Part shown: positions 1 to 7,226 of the stretch, one piece after another
How positions within the stretch are numbered: position 1 is the stretch's first letter
Layout of the letters: every line of letters begins with the position of its first letter
Assembly (NCBI RefSeq): GCF_003946865.1
Contig: NZ_QXTH01000004.1
Span: 124,001-188,000 of the forward strand
Direction of reading: 5' to 3'
DNA: 64,000 nucleotides
From: Antribacter gilvus
GTDB taxonomy: Bacteria; Actinomycetota; Actinomycetes; Actinomycetales; Cellulomonadaceae
Made by a program: the position numbers and the translations under genes
Notes under the pieces: generated by a model
Database searches by the model: none
The model's input: only the letters and a program-made list of their open reading frames with translations
Told to the model about the DNA's origin: nothing

Positions 1-305
1 GGCTCACCACCCGCTACGTCATCACGAACCAGCGGGTCGCCCTGCGCACGGGCGTGCTGACCCAGACGGGCCGCGACATCCCGCTGTACCGGATCAACAA
101 CGTCACGTTCGAGAAGCAGCTGAGCGACCGGTTCTGGGGCTGCGGCACGCTCGTCATCTCCGACGGCACGGATCAGCCGGGCATGATCCTCGACGACGTC
201 CCCGACGTGGAGGCCGTCCAGCGCCGCCTGCAGGAGCTGGTGCGCCAGGGTGACGACGGCTCGGACAGCGGCGAGTTCCCGCCGAACGAACCCGCGCGGC
301 GCTGA
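1..305 (+). CDS. PH (bPH2) domain membrane protein, C-terminal part
   Basis: The gene enters from the left edge, so only about 100 C-terminal residues are visible; the reading frame begins at position 3. The visible part contains TRYVITNQRVALRTG followed by RDIPLYRINNVTFEK, the core strands of the bacterial pleckstrin-homology fold (bPH2, formerly DUF304) found in YdbS/YdbT-type proteins. Those proteins normally carry two transmembrane helices before this domain, which would lie outside the window. The tail is polar and acidic. Function is unknown in most members; a membrane-associated role is inferred from the family. The internal GTG at 54 is not a believable start because the fold begins upstream of it. 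Confidence 0.75.
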   Translation, partial: LTTRYVITNQRVALRTGVLTQTGRDIPLYRINNVTFEKQLSDRFWGCGTLVISDGTDQPGMILDDVPDVEAVQRRLQELVRQGDDGSDSGEFPPNEPARR

Positions 306-329
306 GTCTCCCGCACGCCGGCGCGCTCC

Positions 330-1046
330 TCAGTCGAGCACCGCACGGCCGGCGGCCTGCTCCGCCCGGCGCAGCATGTCTGCGGCCAGCGTGACGTCGC
401 CCTTGGCGTGGGCCTCCAGGAGGCGCCGCCCGAGCTCGATCCGGGCGTCCACAGCGGGTCCGACGTCGTCGCTGTCGTCTCCCACCGGGCCGGCCATCGC
501 CTTGCTCCGGCTCCAGGCGGCGAAGGCCTCCGCGACCGTCACCCCGTGGGCGGGCCGGTAGCCGACGGCGATCTCGTCTCCCGCGCCCAGCTCGCCCGCC
601 TGGACGACGCGCAGGTATGCCCCCGTCCGGTTGGCGTCGGCGAACCGTCGCACCCAGCGCTCCTCGCCCATCCGGCGCGCGAAGGTCTGGCACGGCACGC
701 GCGGCTGGGTGACCTCCAGCACCGCGGTGCCGACCTGCCAGCGCTCGCCGATCACCGCCCGGCCGATGTCGATGCCCCGCGTGCGGAGGTTCTCGCCGAA
801 CAGGCCCGGCGGGATGTCACGGCCCAGCTCGGCGGCCCAGACGTCGGCGTCCTCCTGCGCGTACGCATAGACCGCCTGGTCAGGTCCGCCGTGGTCCCGG
901 CGGTCGGCCTGGACGTCTGCATACAGGCCGAACCGTCTGACCACCACGCGGCCGTCGACCGGCCGCTTGTCGATCGCGGTGACGCCGACGGCGCTCGGGT
1001 CGGGAAGCAGCTGGTGGACACGGCACACGGCCAGGAGGTCGCCCAT
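330..1046 (-). CDS. MOSC domain-containing protein
   Basis: A 238-residue protein of the MOSC family (YiiM-like), which binds or transfers sulfur, often with a molybdenum cofactor. The N-terminal half has the family pattern VDGRVVVRRFGLYADVQ, then DRRDHGGPDQAVYAYA and PGLFGENLRTRG, and the putative sulfur-carrying Cys lies in TQPRVPCQTFARR. I chose the ATG at 1046 over the ATG at 1055 because a -10-like CAGGAT (1059-1054 on the minus strand) lies 7 nt before it and there is no Shine-Dalgarno for either. It is divergent from the NADH dehydrogenase gene at 1121, with about 75 bp between them. The substrate is unknown; YiiM relatives reduce N-hydroxylated compounds, which is only a family hint here. 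Confidence 0.82.
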   Translation of the reverse strand: MGDLLAVCRVHQLLPDPSAVGVTAIDKRPVDGRVVVRRFGLYADVQADRRDHGGPDQAVYAYAQEDADVWAAELGRDIPPGLFGENLRTRGIDIGRAVIGERWQVGTAVLEVTQPRVPCQTFARRMGEERWVRRFADANRTGAYLRVVQAGELGAGDEIAVGYRPAHGVTVAEAFAAWSRSKAMAGPVGDDSDDVGPAVDARIELGRRLLEAHAKGDVTLAADMLRRAEQAAGRAVLD

Positions 1047-1108
1047 GGCAGCCATCCTGCCAGGTCGGCGGGGGGACTCAGGATTGGCGAGCCCCGCTCG
1101 CCGCGCCG

Positions 1109-1114
1109 TACCGT
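1109..1114 (+). promoter_or_regulatory. -10-like hexamer for leaderless NADH dehydrogenase mRNA
   Basis: TACCGT lies exactly 6 nt before the GTG at 1121, with no Shine-Dalgarno in between. A TTGGCG at 1084-1089 could be the -35 box with a 19-nt spacer. This spacing predicts transcription starting at the start codon. Confidence 0.5.
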
Positions 1115-1120
1115 GGCAAC

Positions 1121-2476
1121 GTGACCGAGCCGAACCCCGACCGCACCCACCCCGACGACGAGCTCGGACTCGAGACCGACATGCTGGCCACCGGGCCGGA
1201 GTCGCTGCCGCACGTGGTCGTCGTGGGCGGCGGCTTCGCCGGCATGGCCGTCGTCAAGGCCCTCGCGAAGGCTCCGGTGCGCATCACGCTGATCGACCGG
1301 CGCGTGTACAACACGTTCCAGCCGCTGCTCTACCAGGTCGCCACGGGCGGCCTGAACCCGGGTGACGTGACGTACTTCCTGCGCGGTCTCCGGCTGAAGC
1401 AGAAGAACGTGCGCGTGGTGCACGAGCACCTCGTCGGCGCGGACCACGCCGCCAAGAAGATCCGCCTGCTCAACGACATGTGGATCAGCTACGACTACCT
1501 CGTCGTCGCGTCGGGTGTGACCACCAACTTCTTCGGCACCCCCGGGGCCAAGGAGCACGCCTTCCCCATGTACTCCCGGTCGCAGGCGATGAAGATCCGC
1601 GACAACCTCTTCATCCGCCTCGAGAAGGCCGCCAAGTCGCGGCGGACCGACGACGGCCTCCGGGTCGTGGTGGTGGGTGGCGGTGCCACGGGAGTCGAGG
1701 TCGCGGGCGCGCTCGCCGAGCTCCGTACGGCCGGTCTCGCCCCCGCGTACCCCGAGATCCACGGCGACGCCTTCGAGGTCAAGATCGTGCAGCGCGGCAC
1801 CGAGCTGCTCAAGTCCTTCGCCCCCTCGCTCCGGGCCTACGCCACCCAGGAGCTCAAGCGGCGCGGGGTGTCGCTCCACCTCGGCGCCGGCGTGAGCGCC
1901 GTCGAGCCCGACGGCGTGGTGCTCACCGACGGGACGCGCATCCACGCCGACCTCACCGTGTGGTCGGCCGGCGTGCACCCGCACGAGGAGGTCGCCGAAT
2001 GGGGTCTGCCCCAGGGCGCCGGCGGCCGGATCGTCGTGGGCGACGACCTCCAGGTTCCCGCGATGCCGGGCGTCTTCGCGGCCGGTGACATCGCGATCTC
2101 GCCGTCCGACCTGCCGCAGCTGGCGCAGCCGGCGCTCCAGGCCGGGCAGCAGGTCGCCAGGAACATCCTCGCCCTCCTCGAAGGCCGCCCCACCGAGCCG
2201 CTGGAGTACACCGACAAGGGCACCATGGCCGTGATCGGCCGCCGGGCCGCGATCGCCGAGATCCAGCTCCCCGGCAAGCGGCAGGTCCGGCTCACGGCCG
2301 GGACCGCGTGGATCGTCTGGCTGTTCGTCCACATCATGTCCCTCATCGGGCCGCGCAACCGGGTCACGACGCTCGCCGGCCTGGTGACGCGCTACGGCTT
2401 CCCGTTCCACCGCAGGCCGATCCCGATCGTGGGCGACGTGCCGACGGTCCGGCCGCCGAAGAACCACGGGGCGTGA
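1121..2476 (+). CDS. ndh: Type II NADH dehydrogenase (NAD(P)/FAD-dependent oxidoreductase)
   Basis: A 451-residue flavoprotein of the NDH-2 family, which passes electrons from NADH to the quinone pool without pumping protons. The FAD-binding Rossmann motif VVVGGGFAGMA is near residue 30, a second nucleotide-binding motif VVVVGGGATGVEVAGAL is near residue 185, and PGVFAAGDIA near residue 320 closes the FAD site. QPLLYQVATG after the first domain is typical of NDH-2. The hydrophobic C-terminal stretch AWIVWLFVHIMSLIG is the expected membrane-docking helix. The GTG start is supported by the leaderless pattern TACCGT-N6-GTG. It stands alone between the divergent MOSC gene and the mannanase gene. 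Confidence 0.9.
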   Translation: MTEPNPDRTHPDDELGLETDMLATGPESLPHVVVVGGGFAGMAVVKALAKAPVRITLIDRRVYNTFQPLLYQVATGGLNPGDVTYFLRGLRLKQKNVRVVHEHLVGADHAAKKIRLLNDMWISYDYLVVASGVTTNFFGTPGAKEHAFPMYSRSQAMKIRDNLFIRLEKAAKSRRTDDGLRVVVVGGGATGVEVAGALAELRTAGLAPAYPEIHGDAFEVKIVQRGTELLKSFAPSLRAYATQELKRRGVSLHLGAGVSAVEPDGVVLTDGTRIHADLTVWSAGVHPHEEVAEWGLPQGAGGRIVVGDDLQVPAMPGVFAAGDIAISPSDLPQLAQPALQAGQQVARNILALLEGRPTEPLEYTDKGTMAVIGRRAAIAEIQLPGKRQVRLTAGTAWIVWLFVHIMSLIGPRNRVTTLAGLVTRYGFPFHRRPIPIVGDVPTVRPPKNHGA

Positions 2477-2628
2477 CCAGGCCTGACTTAGGTCACTGAA
2501 GGAAGTTCCTCCCTTAAGCGTTTCAGATCCTTGCTCCGCCCTCCTCCTCGGGCAAGCCTTCGGCCCGTAGATGCGCGGGACGTCGTCGGGCACGACGACC
2601 GCGCCGAAGCTCTCGAAGGGGAGGGACC
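2477..2628. promoter_or_regulatory. Mannanase upstream region with a LacI-type half-palindromic site
   Basis: This 152-bp gap precedes a secreted glycanase. TTAAGCGTTTCA at 2514-2525 resembles the CpG-centred operators of LacI-family sugar regulators (TGAAANCGNTTTCA type), although only part of it is symmetric. No clear -10/-35 pair is visible. Regulation by a LacI-type repressor is inference. Confidence 0.25.
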
Positions 2629-4047
2629 GTGAGACTGACACGCAAGAACCTCACCGCCGCGGCAGGCGGCGTCGCCGCGACCGCGGCCGTGGCCGCGATG
2701 CTCGTGGCGTCACCGCTGGCCGGCGACGTCACGGCGGAGGCCGCCACCGGCGGCATCCACGTGAGCAACGGGAAGATCGTCGAGGGAGACGGCACACCGT
2801 TGCTGCTGCGCGGCACGAGCCACGCACACACCTGGTACGCGTCGCAGACGCGCGCCTTCGCCGACATCTCCGCCACCGGCGCCAACTCGGTGCGCGTCGT
2901 GCTGAGCGACGGTACGCGGTGGACCAGGAACGGCCCGGCCGACGTCGCCGCCGTCGTCGACCGCTGCTGGGACAACCAGCTGATCTGTGTGCTCGAGGAC
3001 CACGACACGACCGGCTACGGCGAGCAGTCCGGTGCGTCCACGCTCGCCACCGCCACGGACTACTGGATCTCGCTGCTCCCCACGCTGGAGGGCACCGAGG
3101 ACCACGTGCTGATCAACATCGGCAACGAGCCCTACGGGAACGACTCGGCGACGGCGAGCCGCTGGGCGTCCGACACGTCGACGGCGATCCAGCGCCTGCG
3201 GGCCGCCGGCTTCGACCACACGATCGTCGTGGACGCGCCGAACTGGGGCCAGGACTGGAGCGGGACCATGCGGGACAACGCCGCCACGGTCTTCGCCGCG
3301 GACCCGGACCGCAACACCGTGTTCTCCATCCACATGTACGGGGTGTACGACACAGCGGCCGAGGTGCGCGCCTACATCGACTCGTTCACGAGCCGCGGCC
3401 TGCCGCTGATCGTCGGCGAGTTCGGGCACGACCACTCGGACGGGAACCCGGACGAGGCGACGATCATGTCGTACACGCGGTCCCAGGGCATCGGCTGGTT
3501 CGCCTGGTCCTGGAGCGGCAACGGCGGGGGCGTCGAGTACCTCGACATGGTGCAGGCGTTCAACCCGGCCCAGCGCACCTCCTGGGGCACGCGCGTGATC
3601 ACCGGGGCGGACGGTTTCTCGCAGACGTCCGTCAAGGCGAAGGTGTTCGGGGGCGGCACGACGCCGACCCCCACACCGACCCCCACACCGACGCCCACGC
3701 CCACGCCCACCCCGACTCCTACGCCGACCCCCACCCCCACGGTGACGCCCGTGCCGGGCCAGTGCTCGGCGGTCTTCCGGGTCGTGAACTCGTGGCAGGG
3801 CGGCTTCCAGGGTGAGGTCACCGTTCGGGCGGCCGCCTCCCGCACCAGCTGGCGCACGCAGTTCACGCTGCCGGCCGGCACCACGATCTCGAACCTGTGG
3901 AGCGGCACGCACACCTCGTCGGGCACCACGCACACCGTGACGAACGCGGCGTGGAACGGCACGCTCGGCGTGAACCAGAGCACCACGTACGGGTTCATCG
4001 CGAACGGCCCCACGCCGTCGTCGGCCCCGGCGGTCACCTGCTCCTGA
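2629..4047 (+). CDS. Secreted endo-beta-1,4-mannanase, GH5 (subfamily 8-like) with C-terminal CBM2
   Basis: A 472-residue exported enzyme expected to cleave beta-1,4-mannan backbones outside the cell. A Sec signal occupies about residues 1-39. The catalytic domain matches actinobacterial GH5_8 mannanases: RGTSHAHTWY, ANSVRVVLSDG, and a CVLEDHDTTGYGE segment. The acid/base is E167 in NIGNEPYG and the nucleophile is E264 in VGEFGH. A Thr-Pro linker (about 344-372) leads to a family 2 carbohydrate-binding module (about 378-472) with the expected surface Trp residues (SWQGGFQG, NLWSG, AAWNG). The GTG start follows AAGGGGAGGG at good spacing. The linker DNA is a run of ACC/CCC repeats and is prone to length change. 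A cellulase is the alternative, but the HAHTWY motif favours mannanase. Confidence 0.9.
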   Translation: MRLTRKNLTAAAGGVAATAAVAAMLVASPLAGDVTAEAATGGIHVSNGKIVEGDGTPLLLRGTSHAHTWYASQTRAFADISATGANSVRVVLSDGTRWTRNGPADVAAVVDRCWDNQLICVLEDHDTTGYGEQSGASTLATATDYWISLLPTLEGTEDHVLINIGNEPYGNDSATASRWASDTSTAIQRLRAAGFDHTIVVDAPNWGQDWSGTMRDNAATVFAADPDRNTVFSIHMYGVYDTAAEVRAYIDSFTSRGLPLIVGEFGHDHSDGNPDEATIMSYTRSQGIGWFAWSWSGNGGGVEYLDMVQAFNPAQRTSWGTRVITGADGFSQTSVKAKVFGGGTTPTPTPTPTPTPTPTPTPTPTPTPTPTVTPVPGQCSAVFRVVNSWQGGFQGEVTVRAAASRTSWRTQFTLPAGTTISNLWSGTHTSSGTTHTVTNAAWNGTLGVNQSTTYGFIANGPTPSSAPAVTCS

Positions 4048-4064
4048 GGTGACCTGCTCCTGAG
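4036..4064 (+). repeat. 13-bp direct repeat spanning the mannanase stop codon
   Basis: ACCTGCTCCTGAG occurs at 4036-4048 and again at 4052-4064, a 16-bp period. The first copy contains the mannanase stop codon, so the stop and the last codons are duplicated just downstream. Confidence 0.75.
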
Positions 4065-4113
4065 ACGGGCGGAGGCCCGGCGACCGGTCATGGTCGCCGG
4101 GCCTTCGCCCGTC
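4064..4113. terminator. 22-bp hairpin terminator between convergent genes
   Basis: GACGGGCGGAGGCCCGGCGA and its complement form a 22-bp stem (4064-4085 with 4092-4113) with one G-T position and a 6-nt loop. It sits between the ends of the mannanase gene and the oppositely oriented flavoprotein gene. There is no U-run, as is usual in high-GC actinobacteria. Confidence 0.75.
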
Positions 4114-4131
4114 GTGTGCCGCGTCCGCGGC

Positions 4132-5553
4132 TCAGCCGGTGACGTCGCCCGAGCGGCCGTGGGCCACGCCCGTCGCGAGGCCGAACGCGACCGGCTGCGG
4201 GCCGCTCGTCGAGCAGCACCCGCCCGCGTCGGCCACGGCGTCGGCCTCGGCGTCGGCCTCGGAAGCGAGCCCGAGGTCCGTGGAGCAGACGCCGGTCTGC
4301 GGGAGGCTCAGCTCGACGGCGTCCGCGGCGGCACGGTCGCCGGCCAGCGCCGCCACGACGGACCGGACCTGCTCGTACCCGGTGGCGAGCAGGAACGTGG
4401 GGGCACGCCCGTACGACTTCATGCCGACGAGGTAGAACCCCTCGTCCGGCTGTGCCAGCTCGGACTCGCCGTGCGGCGGCACCGTTCCGCACGAGTGCAG
4501 GTTCGGGTCGATGAGGGGCGCGAGCGCGCGGGGCGCCTCCACCACCGGGTCGAGGTCCAGGCGAACCTCCCGCAGCATCTCGAGGTCGGGCCGGAAGCCC
4601 GTCGCGTTGACGACGTTGTGGACGGTGAGGTCGAGCAGGCCGTCGGCGCCCTCCTGGCGCGCGGTCCCCAGCACGCGCACCTCCCCGGTGGCCGAAGCCG
4701 TGGCCGACGGCGCGCCGGCCGGCTCCAGCCGCTCGATGCCGACGCGGGTCAGCAGCTCCACGCGCCCGTCGTCCACGGCCTCCTTGAGACGCGTGCCGAG
4801 CAGTCCGCGGGCCGGCAGCTCGTCGGCCGCTCCCCCGCCGTAGAGGCGGCGCGGCGAGCCGCCGCGGATCGCCCAGGTGATGCGGGTGCCGGGCTCCGAA
4901 CGCGCCAGCTCGCCCAGCGCCAGCAGCGTGTTGGCCGCGGAGTGGCCCATGCCCACCACGAGCGTGTGACGCCCGGCGAACCGCTCGCGGTCGCGCCCGA
5001 GGACGTCGGGCAGCGGGCCCGTCAGGAAGGCCGTAGCCTCGCTCTCCCCCAGCGCCGCAAGGCCCGACGTCCCGATCGGGCTCGGCTGTCCCCAGGTGCC
5101 CGACGCGTCGATCACCGCGGCGGCGCGCACGTCTCCCGTGGACGTCCGCACCAGGTACGGCAGCCGCTCGCGTCCGAGCGAGCGGGTGCGGTCCGCGCCG
5201 TCCTTGGCGACGGCGACCACCCGTACCCCGTAGCGCACGCGGTCGCCGAGCGCTGCCGCGAGCGGCTTCAGGTACGCGTCCACCAGGTCGGCGCCGGTGG
5301 GGAGCGCCTCGAGGTCTGGCTCCGCCCAGCCTGTGCCGGTCAGCAGGCGGCGCGCGGCGGCGTCGATGCCGTACCGCCACGGCGAGAAGAGCCGCACGTG
5401 GCCCCAGCTCGCCACCGCCGCCCCCGGGCCCTCGCCCGCCTCGAGGACCACGGGGTCGAGGCCCCGTTCCAGGAGGTGGGCGGCTGCCGCGAGGCCCACG
5501 GGCCCGGCTCCGACCACGACGACGGGGAGGCCCTCGCGGGACGACTCGCTCAT
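4132..5553 (-). CDS. ArsO-like FAD/NAD(P)-dependent flavoprotein with Cys-rich tail
   Basis: A 473-residue two-dinucleotide-binding-domain flavoprotein. VVVVGAGPVGLAAAAHL at the N-terminus binds FAD, TLVVGMGHSAANTLLAL near residue 195 would bind NAD(P)H, and VNATGFRPDLE near residue 335 matches the ATG motif of flavin monooxygenases. It faces arsR across an 81-bp gap holding two palindromic operator candidates, so arsenic control is likely. Arsenic islands of actinobacteria often carry such a protein (ArsO); the reaction is not established. The last 45 residues are unusual: VCSTD, an Ala/Asp/Glu-rich stretch, then GGCCSTSG. The three Cys could bind As(III), which is inference. The start follows GAGGAG at 5-nt spacing. 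Confidence 0.8.
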   Translation of the reverse strand: MSESSREGLPVVVVGAGPVGLAAAAHLLERGLDPVVLEAGEGPGAAVASWGHVRLFSPWRYGIDAAARRLLTGTGWAEPDLEALPTGADLVDAYLKPLAAALGDRVRYGVRVVAVAKDGADRTRSLGRERLPYLVRTSTGDVRAAAVIDASGTWGQPSPIGTSGLAALGESEATAFLTGPLPDVLGRDRERFAGRHTLVVGMGHSAANTLLALGELARSEPGTRITWAIRGGSPRRLYGGGAADELPARGLLGTRLKEAVDDGRVELLTRVGIERLEPAGAPSATASATGEVRVLGTARQEGADGLLDLTVHNVVNATGFRPDLEMLREVRLDLDPVVEAPRALAPLIDPNLHSCGTVPPHGESELAQPDEGFYLVGMKSYGRAPTFLLATGYEQVRSVVAALAGDRAAADAVELSLPQTGVCSTDLGLASEADAEADAVADAGGCCSTSGPQPVAFGLATGVAHGRSGDVTG

Positions 5554-5566
5554 GTGTGCTCCTCAG

Positions 5567-5582
5567 ATCGAAGAATCTCGAT
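5567..5582. promoter_or_regulatory. Palindromic operator candidate 1 for ArsR
   Basis: ATCGA (5567-5571), six bases, TCGAT (5578-5582) is a perfect inverted repeat close to the start of the flavoprotein gene. The ATC...GAT layout resembles known ArsR sites. Confidence 0.5.
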
Positions 5583-5596
5583 GGGTGATGGGAACA

Positions 5597-5620
5597 ACGT
5601 ATCCACAAACGTCGATACGT
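5597..5620. promoter_or_regulatory. Palindromic operator candidate 2 for ArsR
   Basis: ACGTATC (5597-5603), ten bases, GATACGT (5614-5620) is a perfect 7-bp inverted repeat. It ends 2 bp before the -10-like CAAGAT (5623-5628) of arsR, so a bound repressor would cover the -35 and spacer region. Confidence 0.6.
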
Positions 5621-5634
5621 GGCAAGATGGTGCC

Positions 5635-6036
5635 ATGTCCGTGACCGCCGAGCGCCCCCTGTTGCCCCTCGCCGAGGCGACGTCCACCGCCCGAGGCGAC
5701 CGTTCGCCGTCGGGCGCCGTGTGCTGCGCACCGCTCGTCCGCGAGGTGCTCGACCCGGCCGCCGCGACGGAGACGGCGCGCGCCTTCAAGGCGCTGGCCG
5801 ACCCCGCGCGGCTCCAGCTTCTCTCCATCGTTGCTGCTCACGAGGGTGGAGAGGCCTGCGTCTGCGACCTGACCGAGCCGCTCGGACTGTCCCAGCCCAC
5901 CGTGAGCCACCACCTCAAGATCCTCGTCGAAGCGGGCCTGCTCGTGCGCGAGCAGCGCGGTCGGTGGGCCTACTACTCCCTCGTCCCGGCGGGCCTGGGG
6001 CGTCTCGGCGCCCTCCTCACGGACGCCGCCGCCTGA
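5635..6036 (+). CDS. arsR: ArsR-family As(III)-responsive repressor
   Basis: A 133-residue winged-helix repressor expected to leave its operator when arsenite binds. The HTH lies at about 75-115 (DLTEPLGLSQPTVSHHLKIL). Its Cys set is C30-C31 near the N-terminus and C75/C77 in ACVCDL at the start of the recognition region. This matches the Corynebacterium glutamicum type of As(III) site, which uses an N-terminal Cys pair plus one Cys in that helix, rather than the E. coli type with all Cys in one helix. The ATG at 5635 lies 6 nt after CAAGAT, suggesting a leaderless message. It is divergent from the flavoprotein gene and is followed 100 bp later by the HTH-ArsC fusion gene. Confidence 0.92.
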   Translation: MSVTAERPLLPLAEATSTARGDRSPSGAVCCAPLVREVLDPAAATETARAFKALADPARLQLLSIVAAHEGGEACVCDLTEPLGLSQPTVSHHLKILVEAGLLVREQRGRWAYYSLVPAGLGRLGALLTDAAA

Positions 6037-6136
6037 GATCCAGGGGTAGCGCTCCCACGCCCCTTAGGGCCACCATGGACCACCGACCGAGCCGACGCAG
6101 AAGTCGTCGCGCGTCGAGGCCGCGGAGGAGGTGGAC

Positions 6137-7222
6137 ATGAACCCGGGAGAGTTCCGGATCGCGCAGGCGTACGCCATGGCGGAGCCCGAGAGGCTGCGTC
6201 TGCTGGCCCGTCTGCTCACCTGTCCCGCCGGCCAGTCAGCCGCGGAGGACCTGGCGGGCCAAGGGCTCTCCGCCACCCGGGCCCTCGCGCACCTGCAGGC
6301 GATGTCCGACGTCGGAGTGGTCGCCCCCGTGGGCCGCGGCGCGTACGCCGTCGCCCGCCCGCCGGACGACGACGAGATCGGCGCGCTGTACGACGGGCCT
6401 CTGTACGGGCCGCCGTCCGTCCGGCCGGACCAGCAGCGCTACCGTGTCGCACCGCGCGGCATCGTGGGCTTCGGCGTCACCGCCCTGGCCGCACCCCGGT
6501 TCGACGGCGACCCCGCGCTCGACCCCGGGAACACCCCCGCACTCCTCAGCCGGATCACCGAGACGCTGGCCGCGCAGTTCTCCGGCAGCGTGGGACCGGA
6601 GACCGTCGAGCGGCTCGTCCGCGAGAGCCACGGCATGCTCACCCCCACGATCGGCACGGCAGCGCACCTGCCTGCCGTCACCGCCTGGCTGGCCACCGAC
6701 CGCCTCGCCGCCCTAACCATGCACGCGCTGCCCAGGCGGGCCCAGGACGTGCTGGTGGTGTGCGTGCACAACCAGGGTCGCTCGCAGATCGCCGCTGCCG
6801 TCCTCCGTCACCTGGCGGGCGACCGGCTGCGGGTGCGGACGGCCGGCTCGAGGCCCGCCTCCGCACCCGACGCCACCGTCCGCTCCGTCCTGGCTCGCCG
6901 GGGCCTCGACGGGCTGGTCGAGTTCCCACGGCCCCTCACGCCGGAGCTCGTCCGCGCCTCGGGAGTCATCGTGACGATGGGATGCGGCGACGCCTGCCCC
7001 GTGCTGCCGGGGCGCCGCTACCTCGACTGGCCCGTGGACGACCCGTCCGGGCGCACGCCCGCCGAGGTGGAGCGCATCGTCGACGACGTGACCGCCCGGG
7101 TCCAGTCCCTGGTCGAGGAGCTCGACAGCATGACCGGCCTGCCGCTCACCGCGACCCGTTCCGTCGGGGTCTTCGGCGACGAGGACGAGGACGGCCTCCG
7201 CGTGCTCCGCGCGGTGACCTGA
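6137..7222 (+). CDS. HTH-arsenate reductase fusion (ArsR-like N-terminus, LMW-phosphatase ArsC C-terminus)
   Basis: A 361-residue fusion. Residues 1-75 look like an ArsR-type winged helix (EPERLRLLARLLTC, ATRALAHLQAMSDVGVV) but carry only one Cys (C29). Residues 135-200 match the helical-bundle domain that precedes actinobacterial ArsC (LAAQFSGSVGPETVERLVRE). Residues 203-335 are a low-molecular-weight phosphatase fold: the CX5R loop C209-VHNQG-R215, the Cys pair C283/C287 in MGCGDACPV used for redox cycling, and the acidic residue in YLDWP. Arsenate reduction to arsenite is therefore predicted, coupled to thioredoxin or mycothiol. The ATG at 6137 is preferred because AGGAGG lies 5 nt before it, whereas the GTG at 6131 overlaps that site. 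Confidence 0.85.
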   Translation: MNPGEFRIAQAYAMAEPERLRLLARLLTCPAGQSAAEDLAGQGLSATRALAHLQAMSDVGVVAPVGRGAYAVARPPDDDEIGALYDGPLYGPPSVRPDQQRYRVAPRGIVGFGVTALAAPRFDGDPALDPGNTPALLSRITETLAAQFSGSVGPETVERLVRESHGMLTPTIGTAAHLPAVTAWLATDRLAALTMHALPRRAQDVLVVCVHNQGRSQIAAAVLRHLAGDRLRVRTAGSRPASAPDATVRSVLARRGLDGLVEFPRPLTPELVRASGVIVTMGCGDACPVLPGRRYLDWPVDDPSGRTPAEVERIVDDVTARVQSLVEELDSMTGLPLTATRSVGVFGDEDEDGLRVLRAVT

Positions 7223-7226
7223 GGCG

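Noticed and set aside
2477-2628. Possible cyclic-di-nucleotide riboswitch before the mannanase gene
   Set aside because: GC-rich hairpins are present, but I could not align the conserved core of GEMM or ydaO-type riboswitches.
752-2641. 629-codon open frame on the minus strand over the NADH dehydrogenase gene
   Set aside because: Its translation is rich in Arg, Gly, His and Pro without any family motif, the usual mirror of a high-GC gene. The plus-strand gene has all NDH-2 motifs.
3660-3745. Repeated ACC-CCC-type units considered as a CRISPR or minisatellite
   Set aside because: They are in frame and encode the Thr-Pro linker of the mannanase; there are no spacers.
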